Source: DATFYM01 sp035315065 (GTDB lineage Bacteria > Acidobacteriota > Terriglobia > UBA7540). From it: 64,000 nt of DNA. The notes beneath the pieces are model-generated. The model did no database searches. It was not told the origin of the DNA and was given only the letters and a program-made list of their open reading frames with translations. The position numbers and the translations under genes are program-made. The stretch spans positions 35,677-99,676 of the forward strand of contig DATFYM010000044.1 in assembly GCA_035315065.1 (NCBI GenBank). The letters run 5' to 3'. This document shows, piece by piece, positions 42,079-51,786 of the stretch. How positions within the stretch are numbered: position 1 is the first letter of the stretch; each line of letters opens with the position of its first letter.

Positions 42079-44805
42079 TCACCGCGCCCCCGCGGCGCTC
42101 TGCCCGGTTCCGTAGCTCTTCAGGAACTCGGTGACGCTCGGTTGCTGGGCCTTCTTGAAGGCCACGCAGAGATCGATCCCTTCCAGCATCTGGGCCAGGT
42201 TGCGAGGTCCGCCGGAGTACTTGGTGGAGCGCCCTTCGAAAAAGCTCGCGGCGTCCCGGCGATGCGCCTCGTCGCAGTAACCGCCCACCACGTCGGGTAG
42301 GTAAGCTCCGTAATCAGTTGGCAGCTTGGCGACGAGCGCGTCCCAGTTCTGCTTCAGGAAGTCGTAGGCAAGGTCGCGGGTGCCGGGAAAGCGGCCGGCA
42401 CCGAATAGAATATCGAGCGACTGCCGGCTGTCAAATTCGTCCGTCAGGATAACCGACAGGGCCTCCTTGATGATCTCGGGGTCCGGGAATAATCCCATGG
42501 CGAAGAGCATGGTGCGCCTGACATCTTCGTTCTTCTCCCGCTTGGCTGCCGCGCGCAGGCGGTCAAAGAAAGCGCGGTCGCCATTTTTCGCGGCGGTCAC
42601 CAGCACGCTGCCGGAGACTTCCGGGTCGACCGCATGGTGATCATCCAACCATGCCAGCGCTAGGGTCTTCGCCTGCGCGACCAAATCCGGGTCCTGCGCC
42701 TCAATGGCCACCACAGTCACTACGTCGGGCCGCAAGAGGCGGTCATTATCGCCCTCGCCCGGTTTGGGTTTCCATCCGAGCTGACGAGCCCGCCCACCGT
42801 AAACCTGCTCAAGATACTCGTGGTACTTGGGCGCAAGATCCGCTGGAATCACCCTGTTCTCGAGTCCGGTGGTAATCCTCGTGGTCTTAACCACCACCTG
42901 CCGCTCGGGATCGCGCGCGAACTCCGGGACGAGCGCCAGAGCCCGGCCCAGCGGAATGCTTCCATTGCCGGTGAGGGCCGCGATGTCGCCGATCAGCGCC
43001 ACCTTCTCGGGAAGAGTCAGGGCACGGGCTTCGTTCTTGAAGAGATCGCCGAGCAGGTCTCCCCGGTAGAGAACCCGATAGTAGCCGTCAGCGCTTCCGT
43101 TCGCCTGGACCCAAGCCGGACACCCGGTCGCTTTCGGGAGCGCCATCTGGCGTGACGGTTGATCCAGCAGCAGGCACTCACGCGCTTCGTCTGAACCCGC
43201 CGGGTAACGAACACAGACCGGCGCCTTCCAAAGTTCGGCCACCCCTCCCTGGGAGCCGAGCGGGAGAAAACGCTGTTGTGCCAGGTGGAGCTTGGCTTCG
43301 CCGTCCTGGCAATCCAGATCCGCCGTCACCAGCGGCACCCCCGGCTGGTCAAGGAAACTGGAAAACGCCCCCGCGATGCTCGCGTCGTCGCCGGCCAGCG
43401 ACGCCAGAAATTCGGCCGAGGTGGCGTTCTTCCACGCATACTTGGCGAGATAGCGGCGCACGCCCTCGCGAAAGCGATCCGGGCCCATGTAGCTCTCAAA
43501 CATATTGAGCAGCGCCGACCCTTTGTTGTAGGTGATGCCGTCGAAGGCGTTGGCGATGTCGTCTTTGGACTCAATCGGCTGCCGCACGCGTCGGGCGCTC
43601 ACCAAACTATCGTTTTCCATCGCCCCTTGGTAGGAGTTGAGCTCCGAGATGTCCATGTGCCACTCGGGGTGGAATTTATTGACAATCTTATTCGCCATCC
43701 ACGAGGCGAAGCCTTCGTTGAGCCAGATGTCGTCCCACCAGGCGGTGGTAACGAGATCGCCGAACCACTGGTGGGCAAGTTCGTGGGCGGCGACGCTCGC
43801 CCACCCGCGCTGCCGCCCCAGAGTCTCCTCGTCGGGCTTCACAAGAATGATGCCGGCCCCGTAAGTGACGAGGCCCGGATGCTCCATGGCGTAACCAGCA
43901 AGGGGAATCGCCACTTCATCCAGCTTGTCGTAGGGATAAGGAATACCGAAGTAGTCCTCCAGCAGGTTCACGATCGCGGGTGTTGTCTCGGCGGCGTACT
44001 TCGCTTCCCCGCCCCGCCCGTGAGGCACCACGATGCGAACGTGCGTGCTTTTCTTGCCGGCCGTTCCCGCGTCGACGAACTCGAGGTGGCCGACGGTGAG
44101 GGCCACCAGGTAGCTGGGCAGGGGCGGCGTTTCCGCGAACTTCACCGTCTTCATTCCATCGCTCGACTCGGTCTCCGAAACCATGGGAGTGTTGGAAAGC
44201 GCTACCTGGTCCTTCTTCACGTGGAGGGTCAACTGCCACGGCACCTTGTAGCCAGGCTCATCGAAGCAAGGGAACGCCTGCCGGGCGCCGATGTTTTCGA
44301 ACTGCGAGAAGACGTACCACTCGCCGCCGTCCTGTACCTGGAAGATGCCCTGCATATCCTTGCGGCTGATCTCCCCCTGGTAGGAGACGTGCAGCTCCGC
44401 CGGGCTAGGTCCCACCGGACTCGCGAATGCGAACCCGACGTAGTCCTTATCCTCCGGCACGATCTTGAGTGGAACGGTCGCGCCGCCGGCGGTGAGCGTT
44501 GCTTCCTGCACCTTCAGTTTCTCGGCGTTCAGCCAGAGGACGGAAGTGGACTGCTTGAAGTTCAGTTCAATGTCCACGACTCCGGTGAAAGTGTCCTGAT
44601 CGGTGACCACCGTCAGGTCCACGGCGTAGCGAAGCGGGACTACCACGTCGCCGGGAAGCCTGAACTTCGGGGGAGCGGGAGCTTCACTCGTCTGAGCGCG
44701 TGCCGCAGGAACCGCCACCAAGACCTCGACCAAGGCCGCGACGAAGGCGGAAGTCAAGGCAAGAGATACCGCCAGATTGCGAAGCGTCCAAGAAATCCGC
44801 TGCAT
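42079..44805 (-). CDS. exported M1-family aminopeptidase
   Basis: A 908-residue zinc metallopeptidase that removes N-terminal amino acids from peptides. Signal peptide ends near residue 37. The zinc site is HELAHQWFGD at 341-350 with the second ligand Glu at 364 (WLNEGFASW). The exopeptidase motif, normally GAMEN, reads YAMEH at 305-309, a notable change of its last residue. The C-terminal half is the helical ERAP1-like domain. It probably acts in the periplasm on imported peptides. Confidence 0.93.
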   Translation of the reverse strand: MQRISWTLRNLAVSLALTSAFVAALVEVLVAVPAARAQTSEAPAPPKFRLPGDVVVPLRYAVDLTVVTDQDTFTGVVDIELNFKQSTSVLWLNAEKLKVQEATLTAGGATVPLKIVPEDKDYVGFAFASPVGPSPAELHVSYQGEISRKDMQGIFQVQDGGEWYVFSQFENIGARQAFPCFDEPGYKVPWQLTLHVKKDQVALSNTPMVSETESSDGMKTVKFAETPPLPSYLVALTVGHLEFVDAGTAGKKSTHVRIVVPHGRGGEAKYAAETTPAIVNLLEDYFGIPYPYDKLDEVAIPLAGYAMEHPGLVTYGAGIILVKPDEETLGRQRGWASVAAHELAHQWFGDLVTTAWWDDIWLNEGFASWMANKIVNKFHPEWHMDISELNSYQGAMENDSLVSARRVRQPIESKDDIANAFDGITYNKGSALLNMFESYMGPDRFREGVRRYLAKYAWKNATSAEFLASLAGDDASIAGAFSSFLDQPGVPLVTADLDCQDGEAKLHLAQQRFLPLGSQGGVAELWKAPVCVRYPAGSDEARECLLLDQPSRQMALPKATGCPAWVQANGSADGYYRVLYRGDLLGDLFKNEARALTLPEKVALIGDIAALTGNGSIPLGRALALVPEFARDPERQVVVKTTRITTGLENRVIPADLAPKYHEYLEQVYGGRARQLGWKPKPGEGDNDRLLRPDVVTVVAIEAQDPDLVAQAKTLALAWLDDHHAVDPEVSGSVLVTAAKNGDRAFFDRLRAAAKREKNEDVRRTMLFAMGLFPDPEIIKEALSVILTDEFDSRQSLDILFGAGRFPGTRDLAYDFLKQNWDALVAKLPTDYGAYLPDVVGGYCDEAHRRDAASFFEGRSTKYSGGPRNLAQMLEGIDLCVAFKKAQQPSVTEFLKSYGTGQSAAGAR

Positions 44806-45076
44806 TGTATTATGTCCTCCGGAGTGGGAAACGAAATCGCTGGGCCTGGAACAACCGCGTCAGCCCGATACAAGAGCATACCCCAAAACTGTCAGTCGTC
44901 GGAAGCTGTGAGATCGCGAGCCGATTGGGGATGCGCCCCTCAACTGGAGATTAGCAACTCGAAACCGTATCCGGCGGGCGAGTTTCGAGTTTTCGTCGCC
45001 TGGTCGATCGTCAATTCTGCAAACTATGGACAACATCTCACCAACGGAATATGCTAGGCGCGACGGGAGGCTGACC

Positions 45077-46264
45077 ATGCCAACTACTTTGCCGAAACTC
45101 CGACTGGCGGAAGCTATGTCGCGCCTAGGCACCGAGACGGCGTTTGAGGTTCTGGTGCGGGCCCAGCAACTCGAGCGCGCGGGACGCGAGATTGTCCACC
45201 TGGAAATTGGGGAGCCCGACTTTGCCACCGCCGATCACATTGTCGAGGCGGGAGTGCGAGCCTTGCGCGAGGGTTGGACGCACTACGGCCCCTCCGCCGG
45301 CCTGCCGCAGCTCCGCGAGGCGGTGGCGGAAGAGGTGGCGCGCCGCCGCGGCATTCCCGTGGACCCCTCGCAGGTGGTGATCACGCCCGGCGGCAAGCCC
45401 ATCATGTTTTTCACCATTCTGGCGCTGGTGGACCGCGGCGACGAGGTGGTTTATCCCAACCCGGGCTATCCCATTTACGAGTCCATGATCAATTTCGTGG
45501 GCGGCCGCGCCGTGCCTTATAGTTTCCGCGAGGACCATGACTTCGACATCGACGTGGGCCAGATTATCGACAAGATCACCGACCGCACGCGCCTGCTGAT
45601 CCTGAATTCGCCGCAAAACCCCACCGGCGGATTGACCCCCCGCGAGGCCTTGGCGGAACTGGCCCGGGCGGTGGCGGATCGGGACCTTTTCATCCTCTCC
45701 GACGAGATTTACTCCCGCCTGATCTACGAGGGCGAGCACGCCAGCATCGCGCAGTTCGGCGGTCTCCGGGAGCGCACCATTATTCTCGACGGCTTCTCCA
45801 AGACCTACGCCATGACCGGATGGCGACTAGGCTATGGCGTGATGCCTTCCGGCCTTGCCCAGCAGGTGACCAAGCTGCAGACCAACGCCACTTCCTGCAC
45901 TGCCAGCTTCACCCAGGTGGCGGGGGTGGCGGCGCTGCGCGGTGACCAGTCGGGCGTGGACGCCATGCGCGAGGAGTTCCGGCGGCGGCGCAGCGTCATC
46001 GTCGAGGGCCTGAACCGGATCCCCGGCTTCCGCTGCCGCCAGCCGCACGGCGCTTTCTATGTGTTCCCCAACATCACCGCTACCGGGCGCGACTCCAAGA
46101 CGCTGGCCAACGCGATCCTCAACGAGGCGGGCGTAGCGTGCCTTTCCGGCACCGCCTTCGGCGCCTGGGGCGAGGGGTACCTGCGGTTCTCGTTTGCCAA
46201 TTCAGTGGAGAACATCCAGAAGGCGCTGGATTGGATGGGAGAGTGGGTGAAGAAGAATCTATGA
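45077..46264 (+). CDS. class I aminotransferase
   Basis: A 395-residue PLP aminotransferase of fold type I. The ATG at 45077 follows GGGAGG at 6 bases and is preferred over one 17 codons earlier. IGEPDF, SPQNPTGG (substrate/cofactor Asn), LSDEIYSRL (Asp-x-x-Tyr) and GFSKTYAMTGWRLGY (Schiff-base Lys) are all canonical. Likely acts on aspartate, alanine or aromatic amino acids. It is followed by a coupled 57-residue gene and a 2-hydroxyacid dehydrogenase. Confidence 0.92.
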   Translation: MPTTLPKLRLAEAMSRLGTETAFEVLVRAQQLERAGREIVHLEIGEPDFATADHIVEAGVRALREGWTHYGPSAGLPQLREAVAEEVARRRGIPVDPSQVVITPGGKPIMFFTILALVDRGDEVVYPNPGYPIYESMINFVGGRAVPYSFREDHDFDIDVGQIIDKITDRTRLLILNSPQNPTGGLTPREALAELARAVADRDLFILSDEIYSRLIYEGEHASIAQFGGLRERTIILDGFSKTYAMTGWRLGYGVMPSGLAQQVTKLQTNATSCTASFTQVAGVAALRGDQSGVDAMREEFRRRRSVIVEGLNRIPGFRCRQPHGAFYVFPNITATGRDSKTLANAILNEAGVACLSGTAFGAWGEGYLRFSFANSVENIQKALDWMGEWVKKNL

Positions 46265-46434
46265 CGGATGATTTGAGAGAGTTTTCAAGCGAGGGGTGGC
46301 TCGAAGATGAAGAAGACCGCCGGATTGCGGTGGCTCGTTTGAATGACGATCTACCTCCGATTCCATTGGCGGAGGTGGTGAAGCAACTCAATCTTGAGGA
46401 TGTCGATCGACGGTCAACGCCTCACAGAGCATAA
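46261..46434 (+). CDS. small acidic protein coupled to the aminotransferase
   Basis: A 57-residue protein starting at an ATG that overlaps the aminotransferase stop (ATGA) and ending six bases before the dehydrogenase start. It is acidic in the first half (DDLREFSSEGWLEDEEDR) with no recognised domain. The tight spacing suggests a three-gene operon and real translation. Confidence 0.55.
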   Translation: MTDDLREFSSEGWLEDEEDRRIAVARLNDDLPPIPLAEVVKQLNLEDVDRRSTPHRA

Positions 46435-46439
46435 ATCGT

Positions 46440-47558
46440 ATGGTCCATGCCAAAACTGGCTTCCGTGTTTTTGCCACCTGCAACATCGGCCCCGACGCGC
46501 TCGACCTTCTGCGCCAGCGCGGCTACCAACTTGAAGTCTACGACCAACTCGAGGCGCCTCCCAAAAGCCTGATTCTGGAAAAAGTGAGGTCCGGCATCGA
46601 CGGGCTCATCACCACCCTGCGCGACGAGATCGATGCTGAGGTCTTCGAGGCGGGGCGCGGCACTCTCAAGGTGGTGGCGCAGGACGCGGTGGGCTTCGAC
46701 AACATCAACCGCGCCGACGCCAATCGTTACCAGATTCCTTTTACTCACACCGCCGACGTACTCAACGAGGCTACGGCTGAATTTGCCTTTCTCATCCTGG
46801 GCAACGTGGCTAGAAGAATGTGCCCGGCCGAGCACCTGGTGCGTGACCACCATTGGGGAACGTGGCACCCGTTTCTCCCGTTCCTGGGCGACGAAATTAC
46901 GGGCAAGACCATCTCGGTGATCGGGACGGGGCGCATCGGCCAGGCCTTGATCAAGAAGGCGGTAGGCTTCGATTCGCACTTCCTCTGCTACGACGCGGGT
47001 CCTCCGCCCACCGACTTCTTCAACAAAATTCAGGAGATCATGGACGTTCGCTTCCGCATCGGGTTCACGCGCGAGAGGCACATGATTCGCTTCGTCAGCT
47101 TCGAGGAGGCGCTGGCGGGCGGCGATTTTGTGACACTGCACGTGCCACTGTTGCGCGAGGGCGAAGCCGCGCGCCCCACCTACCACCTCATCAACGAGAA
47201 GACGCTGAGGATGATGAAGCCCACCGCTTACCTCGTCAATACGTCGCGGGGGCCGGTGGTGGACGAGCAGGCGCTGGCGGCGGCCGTCAAGGCCGGCGTG
47301 ATTGGGGGCGCGGCGCTCGACGTTTTCGAAACCGAGCCGCTGCCGGCGGACTCGCCGTTACGCGATCCCGCGATCGAGGACCGCGTTCGCCTCTTCCCGC
47401 ATTTCGCCAGTGCCGGACGCGTCACACGCCTTTCCACAGATCCGAACAAAGGCATGGCGGGCCGATGCGTTCAGGGGTTGATCGATGTGCTGGAGGGCAA
47501 CTACGGCGGCAATCCCGCCAATATGCCTTACGTGGTGAACAAAGAAGCGTTCCTGTAG
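46440..47558 (+). CDS. D-isomer-specific 2-hydroxyacid dehydrogenase
   Basis: A 372-residue NAD(P)-dependent dehydrogenase interconverting 2-keto and D-2-hydroxy acids (glyoxylate/hydroxypyruvate or 3-phosphoglycerate are candidates). The Rossmann motif VIGTGRIGQA is near residue 160, NTSRGPVVDEQAL has the catalytic Arg, DVFETEPL the Glu, and LFPHFASA the His. An insertion (about residues 185-230) between the Rossmann motif and NTSRG is longer than in common members. With the aminotransferase upstream, a serine/glyoxylate or amino-acid-to-hydroxyacid route is plausible. Confidence 0.87.
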   Translation: MVHAKTGFRVFATCNIGPDALDLLRQRGYQLEVYDQLEAPPKSLILEKVRSGIDGLITTLRDEIDAEVFEAGRGTLKVVAQDAVGFDNINRADANRYQIPFTHTADVLNEATAEFAFLILGNVARRMCPAEHLVRDHHWGTWHPFLPFLGDEITGKTISVIGTGRIGQALIKKAVGFDSHFLCYDAGPPPTDFFNKIQEIMDVRFRIGFTRERHMIRFVSFEEALAGGDFVTLHVPLLREGEAARPTYHLINEKTLRMMKPTAYLVNTSRGPVVDEQALAAAVKAGVIGGAALDVFETEPLPADSPLRDPAIEDRVRLFPHFASAGRVTRLSTDPNKGMAGRCVQGLIDVLEGNYGGNPANMPYVVNKEAFL

Positions 47559-47567
47559 CGGCGCAGT

Positions 47568-47670
47568 GGGTAGATGGTAGATGGCATACGGGCCATGAGG
47601 GGAAAGCTCTTGACGGTAGACCATGGACGGCGCACGGGGCGCAGTATGCCTTCTGCCGTCTATCATCTAC
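47568..47670. repeat. GTAGATGGTAGATGGCATA inverted repeat
   Basis: Arms 47568-47589 and 47645-47670 are reverse complements with a few mismatches. It lies between convergent dehydrogenase and transketolase genes and could serve both as a terminator-like hairpin. Similar units occur at 32969-33070. Confidence 0.8.
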
Positions 47671-47681
47671 TTGTGCAGTTG

Positions 47682-49709
47682 TCACGCAACAGTGGCGACT
47701 CCTGCTTGCACGTCGCGCAGCTTCAGCACGCGTTCGGCGATGTGCTCGGCGCTGAGCCCGAAAGCGCGCATCAGGTCCCAGGGCTTCCCGGAAAGTCCGA
47801 AACGGTCGTCCACACCCAGCATATCGAAGAGGAGCGGATGTTCATAGTCTTGGCGATGTCGCAGAATGGCTCCGGCGATGATGTTGCCAAATCCGCCCAC
47901 CTGGTGCTCTTCCGCCGTGAGGACGATTTGGGTTTGGTCTGCGGCTTGGACGAGCGCCGCCACGTCCAACGGTTTCACCGTATGGACGTTCACCACCCGC
48001 GCCTCAACGTCGTGTTCTTCCTTCAGCAGCCAGGCAGCCCGCATGGCTTCCGCGACCATGGGCCCGCAGGCCACGATGGAGACCTCCTCGCCTTCGCCGG
48101 CATAATCCGTGGAGAGAAAGGTCTCAAAGGCGTCGATGAAGCGCGGCTTATCGCCGCGATAGCGAATGATGTTGGCCACGCCAAACTGATACGGCGTCGA
48201 TTTGGTGGTCACCACGGGAGTCGCTTCGCGCGCAAAACGAAGGTAAACGGGACCCTTCACCTCGAGCAGGCTGTGGACCGTGGCGCGCTCCGTCTCCACC
48301 GAGTCGCACGGCACCACCAGGTGCATGTTGGGAAGAATGCTGATGAGCGAGATCTCTTCCAGCGACTGGTGGGTGGCGCCGTCGGGCCCCACGGAGATTC
48401 CACCGTGCGCCCCGGCGATCTTCACGTTCATGTTGGAGTAGCAAAGTGTGGTGCGAATCTGGTCCCAGCAGCGGCCGGAGGCGAACACGCCGTAGGTGCC
48501 GGTAACCGGTATCAAGCCTTCCTTGGCCAGACCCGCCGCCACCACCATCATGTTCTGCTCGGCGATGCCCACGCTGAACACGCGATTCCTGCGCTCCGGG
48601 TGCCTGGCCTCGAAATCGGTGATGCGGATGGATCCCGAAATGTCGGCGTGGATCGTGACCACGCGCTCGTCGGCGCCGGCGGCTTCGAGGCCGCGGCCAA
48701 AGCCCGTGCGCGTGGGGTCCATTTCCACCCGCATGGTATCGCCTGCGTTCCACCAGGCGTCGCGACGGAACGCAGGCAGATCAGCCTTCGTCTTGCGCTC
48801 CACGGCTTCGGCGTTCCGCGCCGCCCGCGCCAGCATGGCGTCGATGCGCTCGCGCGGCACGGCAGGCGTCGCCAAATCAACCATGGCGCGCTCGAACTGC
48901 TCGCGGTTGGGAGCAATGCCGTGCCACCCGGCCTCGTTTTCCATGAACGAGACACCCTTGCCCTTGATGGTGTGGGCCAGAATCACGGTGGGATGGCCCG
49001 AGGTCGCCGCCGCGCCCGCGAAGGCCTCCAGAATCTGGTCCATATCGTGCCCGTTGATTTCCACCGTGTTCCAACCGAAGGCTTGGTACTTCTCCGCCAG
49101 AGGCTCCACGCCCATCACGTCGCGCACCCAGCCGTCAATCTGAAGCTCGTTGCAGTCGACAATGCCGCAGAGGTTGTCCAGGCGGTATTGGGCGGCGGAC
49201 ATCGCCGACTCCCAGATGTTGCCTTCCTGCTGCTCGCCGTCGCCCATCAGGCAATAGACGCGATACGGGCGGCCCAGCAACTTGCCTGCCAGCGCGTTGC
49301 CCACGGCGATGCCCAGTCCCTGGCCGAGCGAACCGCTGGAGATCTCCACCCCCGGCACCTTGAGCCAGTTCGGGTGACCTTCGAACCCGGAACCGAGTTG
49401 CCGCAACAGCACGGTGTCGTCGAGTGGGAAATATCCCGCCTTGCCGAGGGCCACGTAGAGCGCAGGCGCCTTGTGCCCGGTCGACCAGAATACCCGATCG
49501 CGCTCGGGCCAAACCGGGTCTTGCGGGTCGTGGTTCAGCACGCGCAGGTAAAGCGCGGCCACCACGTCCATGATCGACAAGGTGCCACCCGGATGTCCGG
49601 ATCCGGCGGCAAAAATATCAATCAAGTTGATCGCGCGCATTTCCGCTGCGGCCTCGCGCAATTGCTCCCCGCTAAGCCTGGGGCCGCGTTGCTCACGAGT
49701 GGTGTCCAT
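47682..49709 (-). CDS. tkt: transketolase
   Basis: A 675-residue thiamine diphosphate enzyme moving two-carbon ketol groups between sugar phosphates. The start ATG at 49709 follows AAAGGA. GSGHPGGTLS is the substrate/ThDP site, GDGEQQEGNIWES the ThDP-motif with metal-binding Asp, and AEQNMMV carries the catalytic Glu of the pyrimidine domain; the C-terminal domain ends near residue 670. Single-chain full length, unlike split transketolases. It serves the pentose phosphate pathway and supplies erythrose 4-phosphate to the aroF enzyme. Confidence 0.95.
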   Translation of the reverse strand: MDTTREQRGPRLSGEQLREAAAEMRAINLIDIFAAGSGHPGGTLSIMDVVAALYLRVLNHDPQDPVWPERDRVFWSTGHKAPALYVALGKAGYFPLDDTVLLRQLGSGFEGHPNWLKVPGVEISSGSLGQGLGIAVGNALAGKLLGRPYRVYCLMGDGEQQEGNIWESAMSAAQYRLDNLCGIVDCNELQIDGWVRDVMGVEPLAEKYQAFGWNTVEINGHDMDQILEAFAGAAATSGHPTVILAHTIKGKGVSFMENEAGWHGIAPNREQFERAMVDLATPAVPRERIDAMLARAARNAEAVERKTKADLPAFRRDAWWNAGDTMRVEMDPTRTGFGRGLEAAGADERVVTIHADISGSIRITDFEARHPERRNRVFSVGIAEQNMMVVAAGLAKEGLIPVTGTYGVFASGRCWDQIRTTLCYSNMNVKIAGAHGGISVGPDGATHQSLEEISLISILPNMHLVVPCDSVETERATVHSLLEVKGPVYLRFAREATPVVTTKSTPYQFGVANIIRYRGDKPRFIDAFETFLSTDYAGEGEEVSIVACGPMVAEAMRAAWLLKEEHDVEARVVNVHTVKPLDVAALVQAADQTQIVLTAEEHQVGGFGNIIAGAILRHRQDYEHPLLFDMLGVDDRFGLSGKPWDLMRAFGLSAEHIAERVLKLRDVQAGVATVA

Positions 49710-49932
49710 GGCTCGGTCCTTTCGATGACGAGGTTTGGCCAAAATCCGCGATGGCAGATCGGCACCAATCCCCTGGGCGGTAGCGTAAAATGGCGATTGG
49801 TATCGGCAATATGAGATGGGTCACAGGCCTTTGTGACGAACGTCACGGTGGGCGCCGAGCGAATCGGCCGAGAATTACTGCTTCGAGAGAATGCCCTCCT
49901 GATTGGAAGGCGCCGTCGAGATGGAGGTGCCC

Positions 49933-50340
49933 ATGTTCATTGTCCTGCTTGTGGTTACCTTCCTGGTTTCGCTGGTGGTTTCGTCGATTGTCGTCGCCTT
50001 GTTCAGCAAGCCTGTGGGGAGTATCTTGAGTCGAGTCGTTTCTGATGAAATCAGTCAGGCTTGGTTGAAGTACCTCAAGTTCGCCATTTACGTGGTAGGT
50101 ATATCGAGTGGTGTGAGAGTTTGGGATCTGGAGAAGTACATCACCCCCGCAGCAGGCAACGCAGGCCTGACCCTCACGCGCGACCGATGGGTACTCGAGG
50201 TCTACCGGAGCATCATCACATCCCTTCAGGGCCTCGCCTGGCTGCTGTTGGTTTTCTTCATGTTCGCGCTGATAGCTTTCGTCATCGTACGCGTTTTTGA
50301 GTTGCGCAGCTCCAGAGCTGGCAAAGCCGCCCAGGCCTGA
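49933..50340 (+). CDS. membrane protein of unknown function upstream of cytochrome bd genes
   Basis: A 135-residue protein with membrane helices near residues 2-25 (FIVLLVVTFLVSLVVSSIV), around 50-65, and 98-120. The ATG at 49933 follows GGAGG at 5 bases. It ends 36 bases before cydA and is probably co-transcribed. No family is recognised; a role as accessory to the oxidase is only a guess. Confidence 0.6.
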   Translation: MFIVLLVVTFLVSLVVSSIVVALFSKPVGSILSRVVSDEISQAWLKYLKFAIYVVGISSGVRVWDLEKYITPAAGNAGLTLTRDRWVLEVYRSIITSLQGLAWLLLVFFMFALIAFVIVRVFELRSSRAGKAAQA

Positions 50341-50376
50341 TCTTATCGGGAGACTGGCGCGTCCATCGAGGCTCGC

Positions 50377-51711
50377 ATGACCGATCCAATATTTGCCCAT
50401 CGCGTTCAATTCGCCATGACGGTGATGTTTCACTACCTCTTTCCCATTCTCACCATGGGGCTGGGGTTCTTTATCGCGCTGTATTCGACAATGTACCTGC
50501 GCACCGGCGATCGTCGCTATGGGGACGCGGCGCGCTTCTGGGCCAAGATCTTCGCCGTCAATTTCGCGCTGGGCGTGGTGACAGGTATTCCCCTGGAGTT
50601 CGAGTTTGGCACCAACTGGAGCCGTTTCTCGAGTTACGGCGGCGGCGTTTTTGGACAGACGCTGCCGATGGAGGGCGTCTACGCCTTCTTTCTGGAGTCG
50701 AGCTTCCTGGGGCTGTTCCTTTTTGGCGAACGACGGGTAAGCCGCGTGGTGCACTCGCTGGCAGGCATCGGCGTGTCGCTGGGGTCACTGCTTTCCGGCT
50801 ACTTCATCGTCGCCACTGACGCCTGGATGCAACACCCCGTTGGCTACACCATGGACCCCGACGGCTCGCTCCGTCTCACTTCCTTCTGGCAGGTGCTGCT
50901 GAATCCCTACGCGGGCTGGCAATACCTGCACACCGTTAACGGCGCCCTGGTAACAGCCGCCTTCGTCATCGGCGGTGTCGGCGCCTTCTATCTGCTCGAA
51001 GGCCGCCATCCGGAATTCGCGCGGCTCTCGGTGAAGACGGCAGTGATCGCCGGCGTGATCCTCACCATCACCCAGGCTTTTCCCACCGGCGACCTGAACA
51101 GCAGGAACATCGTGCGCTATCAACCGGTGAAACTGGCCAGCATGGAGGGATTATTCGAGACCAAAGCGGGCGCGCCGATCGCGATCATCGGCATGCCCGA
51201 CGCCGAGGCGGGCGAACTGGTCGATCCCATTTACGTGCCGGATGTCCTCAGCTTTCTTGCTTACGGCAACCTTCGGGCCAGCGTGGATGGCTTGAACAGC
51301 TACCCGGAGGAGTTGTGGCCGCCCGTCGAATTGACGTACTACACTTACCACATCATGGTAGGGCTGGGGACCCTCTTCATCCTCCAGATGCTCGCGGGCC
51401 TGTTCCTGCTATGGCGGCAGCGGCTTTTCACCAGCCGCTGGTTTCTGTGGACGTTGATGTTCGCGGTTCCTTTCACCTATATCGCCAACGAGGCGGGCTG
51501 GATCGTGGCGGAAGTAGGCCGCCAGCCGTGGGTGGTGTACGGCCTGCTCAAGACGGCTCAAGGCACATCACCCAACGTGTTCGCCGCCGAGACCATTTTC
51601 ACCACCTTGGGATTCGCCGGAATTTACGCGCTGCTTGCCATGCTCTTCCTGCTGCTGGTGGGACGGATTGTTTTGAAAGGTCCTGAAGGAACGCTGGCCA
51701 GAGTGATGTAA
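50377..51711 (+). CDS. cydA: cytochrome bd ubiquinol oxidase subunit I
   Basis: A 444-residue quinol oxidase subunit with about nine membrane helices. Heme ligands match known sites: His in TVMFHYLFP (helix I), GTNWSRFSSYGG, the paired Glu of PMEGVYAFFLESSFLGLF, and the His in QYLHTVNGAL. The Q-loop is of the short type. It reduces oxygen to water with high affinity and supports growth at low oxygen. Followed by cydB. Confidence 0.95.
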   Translation: MTDPIFAHRVQFAMTVMFHYLFPILTMGLGFFIALYSTMYLRTGDRRYGDAARFWAKIFAVNFALGVVTGIPLEFEFGTNWSRFSSYGGGVFGQTLPMEGVYAFFLESSFLGLFLFGERRVSRVVHSLAGIGVSLGSLLSGYFIVATDAWMQHPVGYTMDPDGSLRLTSFWQVLLNPYAGWQYLHTVNGALVTAAFVIGGVGAFYLLEGRHPEFARLSVKTAVIAGVILTITQAFPTGDLNSRNIVRYQPVKLASMEGLFETKAGAPIAIIGMPDAEAGELVDPIYVPDVLSFLAYGNLRASVDGLNSYPEELWPPVELTYYTYHIMVGLGTLFILQMLAGLFLLWRQRLFTSRWFLWTLMFAVPFTYIANEAGWIVAEVGRQPWVVYGLLKTAQGTSPNVFAAETIFTTLGFAGIYALLAMLFLLLVGRIVLKGPEGTLARVM

Positions 51712-51786
51712 GATTCCGCAGGGATAAGTGATCGCAGGTGAGGCGCGAGCCGCGCCATCTGTGGATTGAGATAGATTGGTGATGCT

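Noticed and set aside
43276..45057. 593-codon open frame on the plus strand
   Set aside because: Antisense to the M1 aminopeptidase; composition reflects the opposite strand's codon bias.
47574..49814. 746-codon open frame on the plus strand
   Set aside because: It lies antisense to a perfectly conserved transketolase and is rich in His/Arg, typical of a shadow frame in GC-rich DNA.
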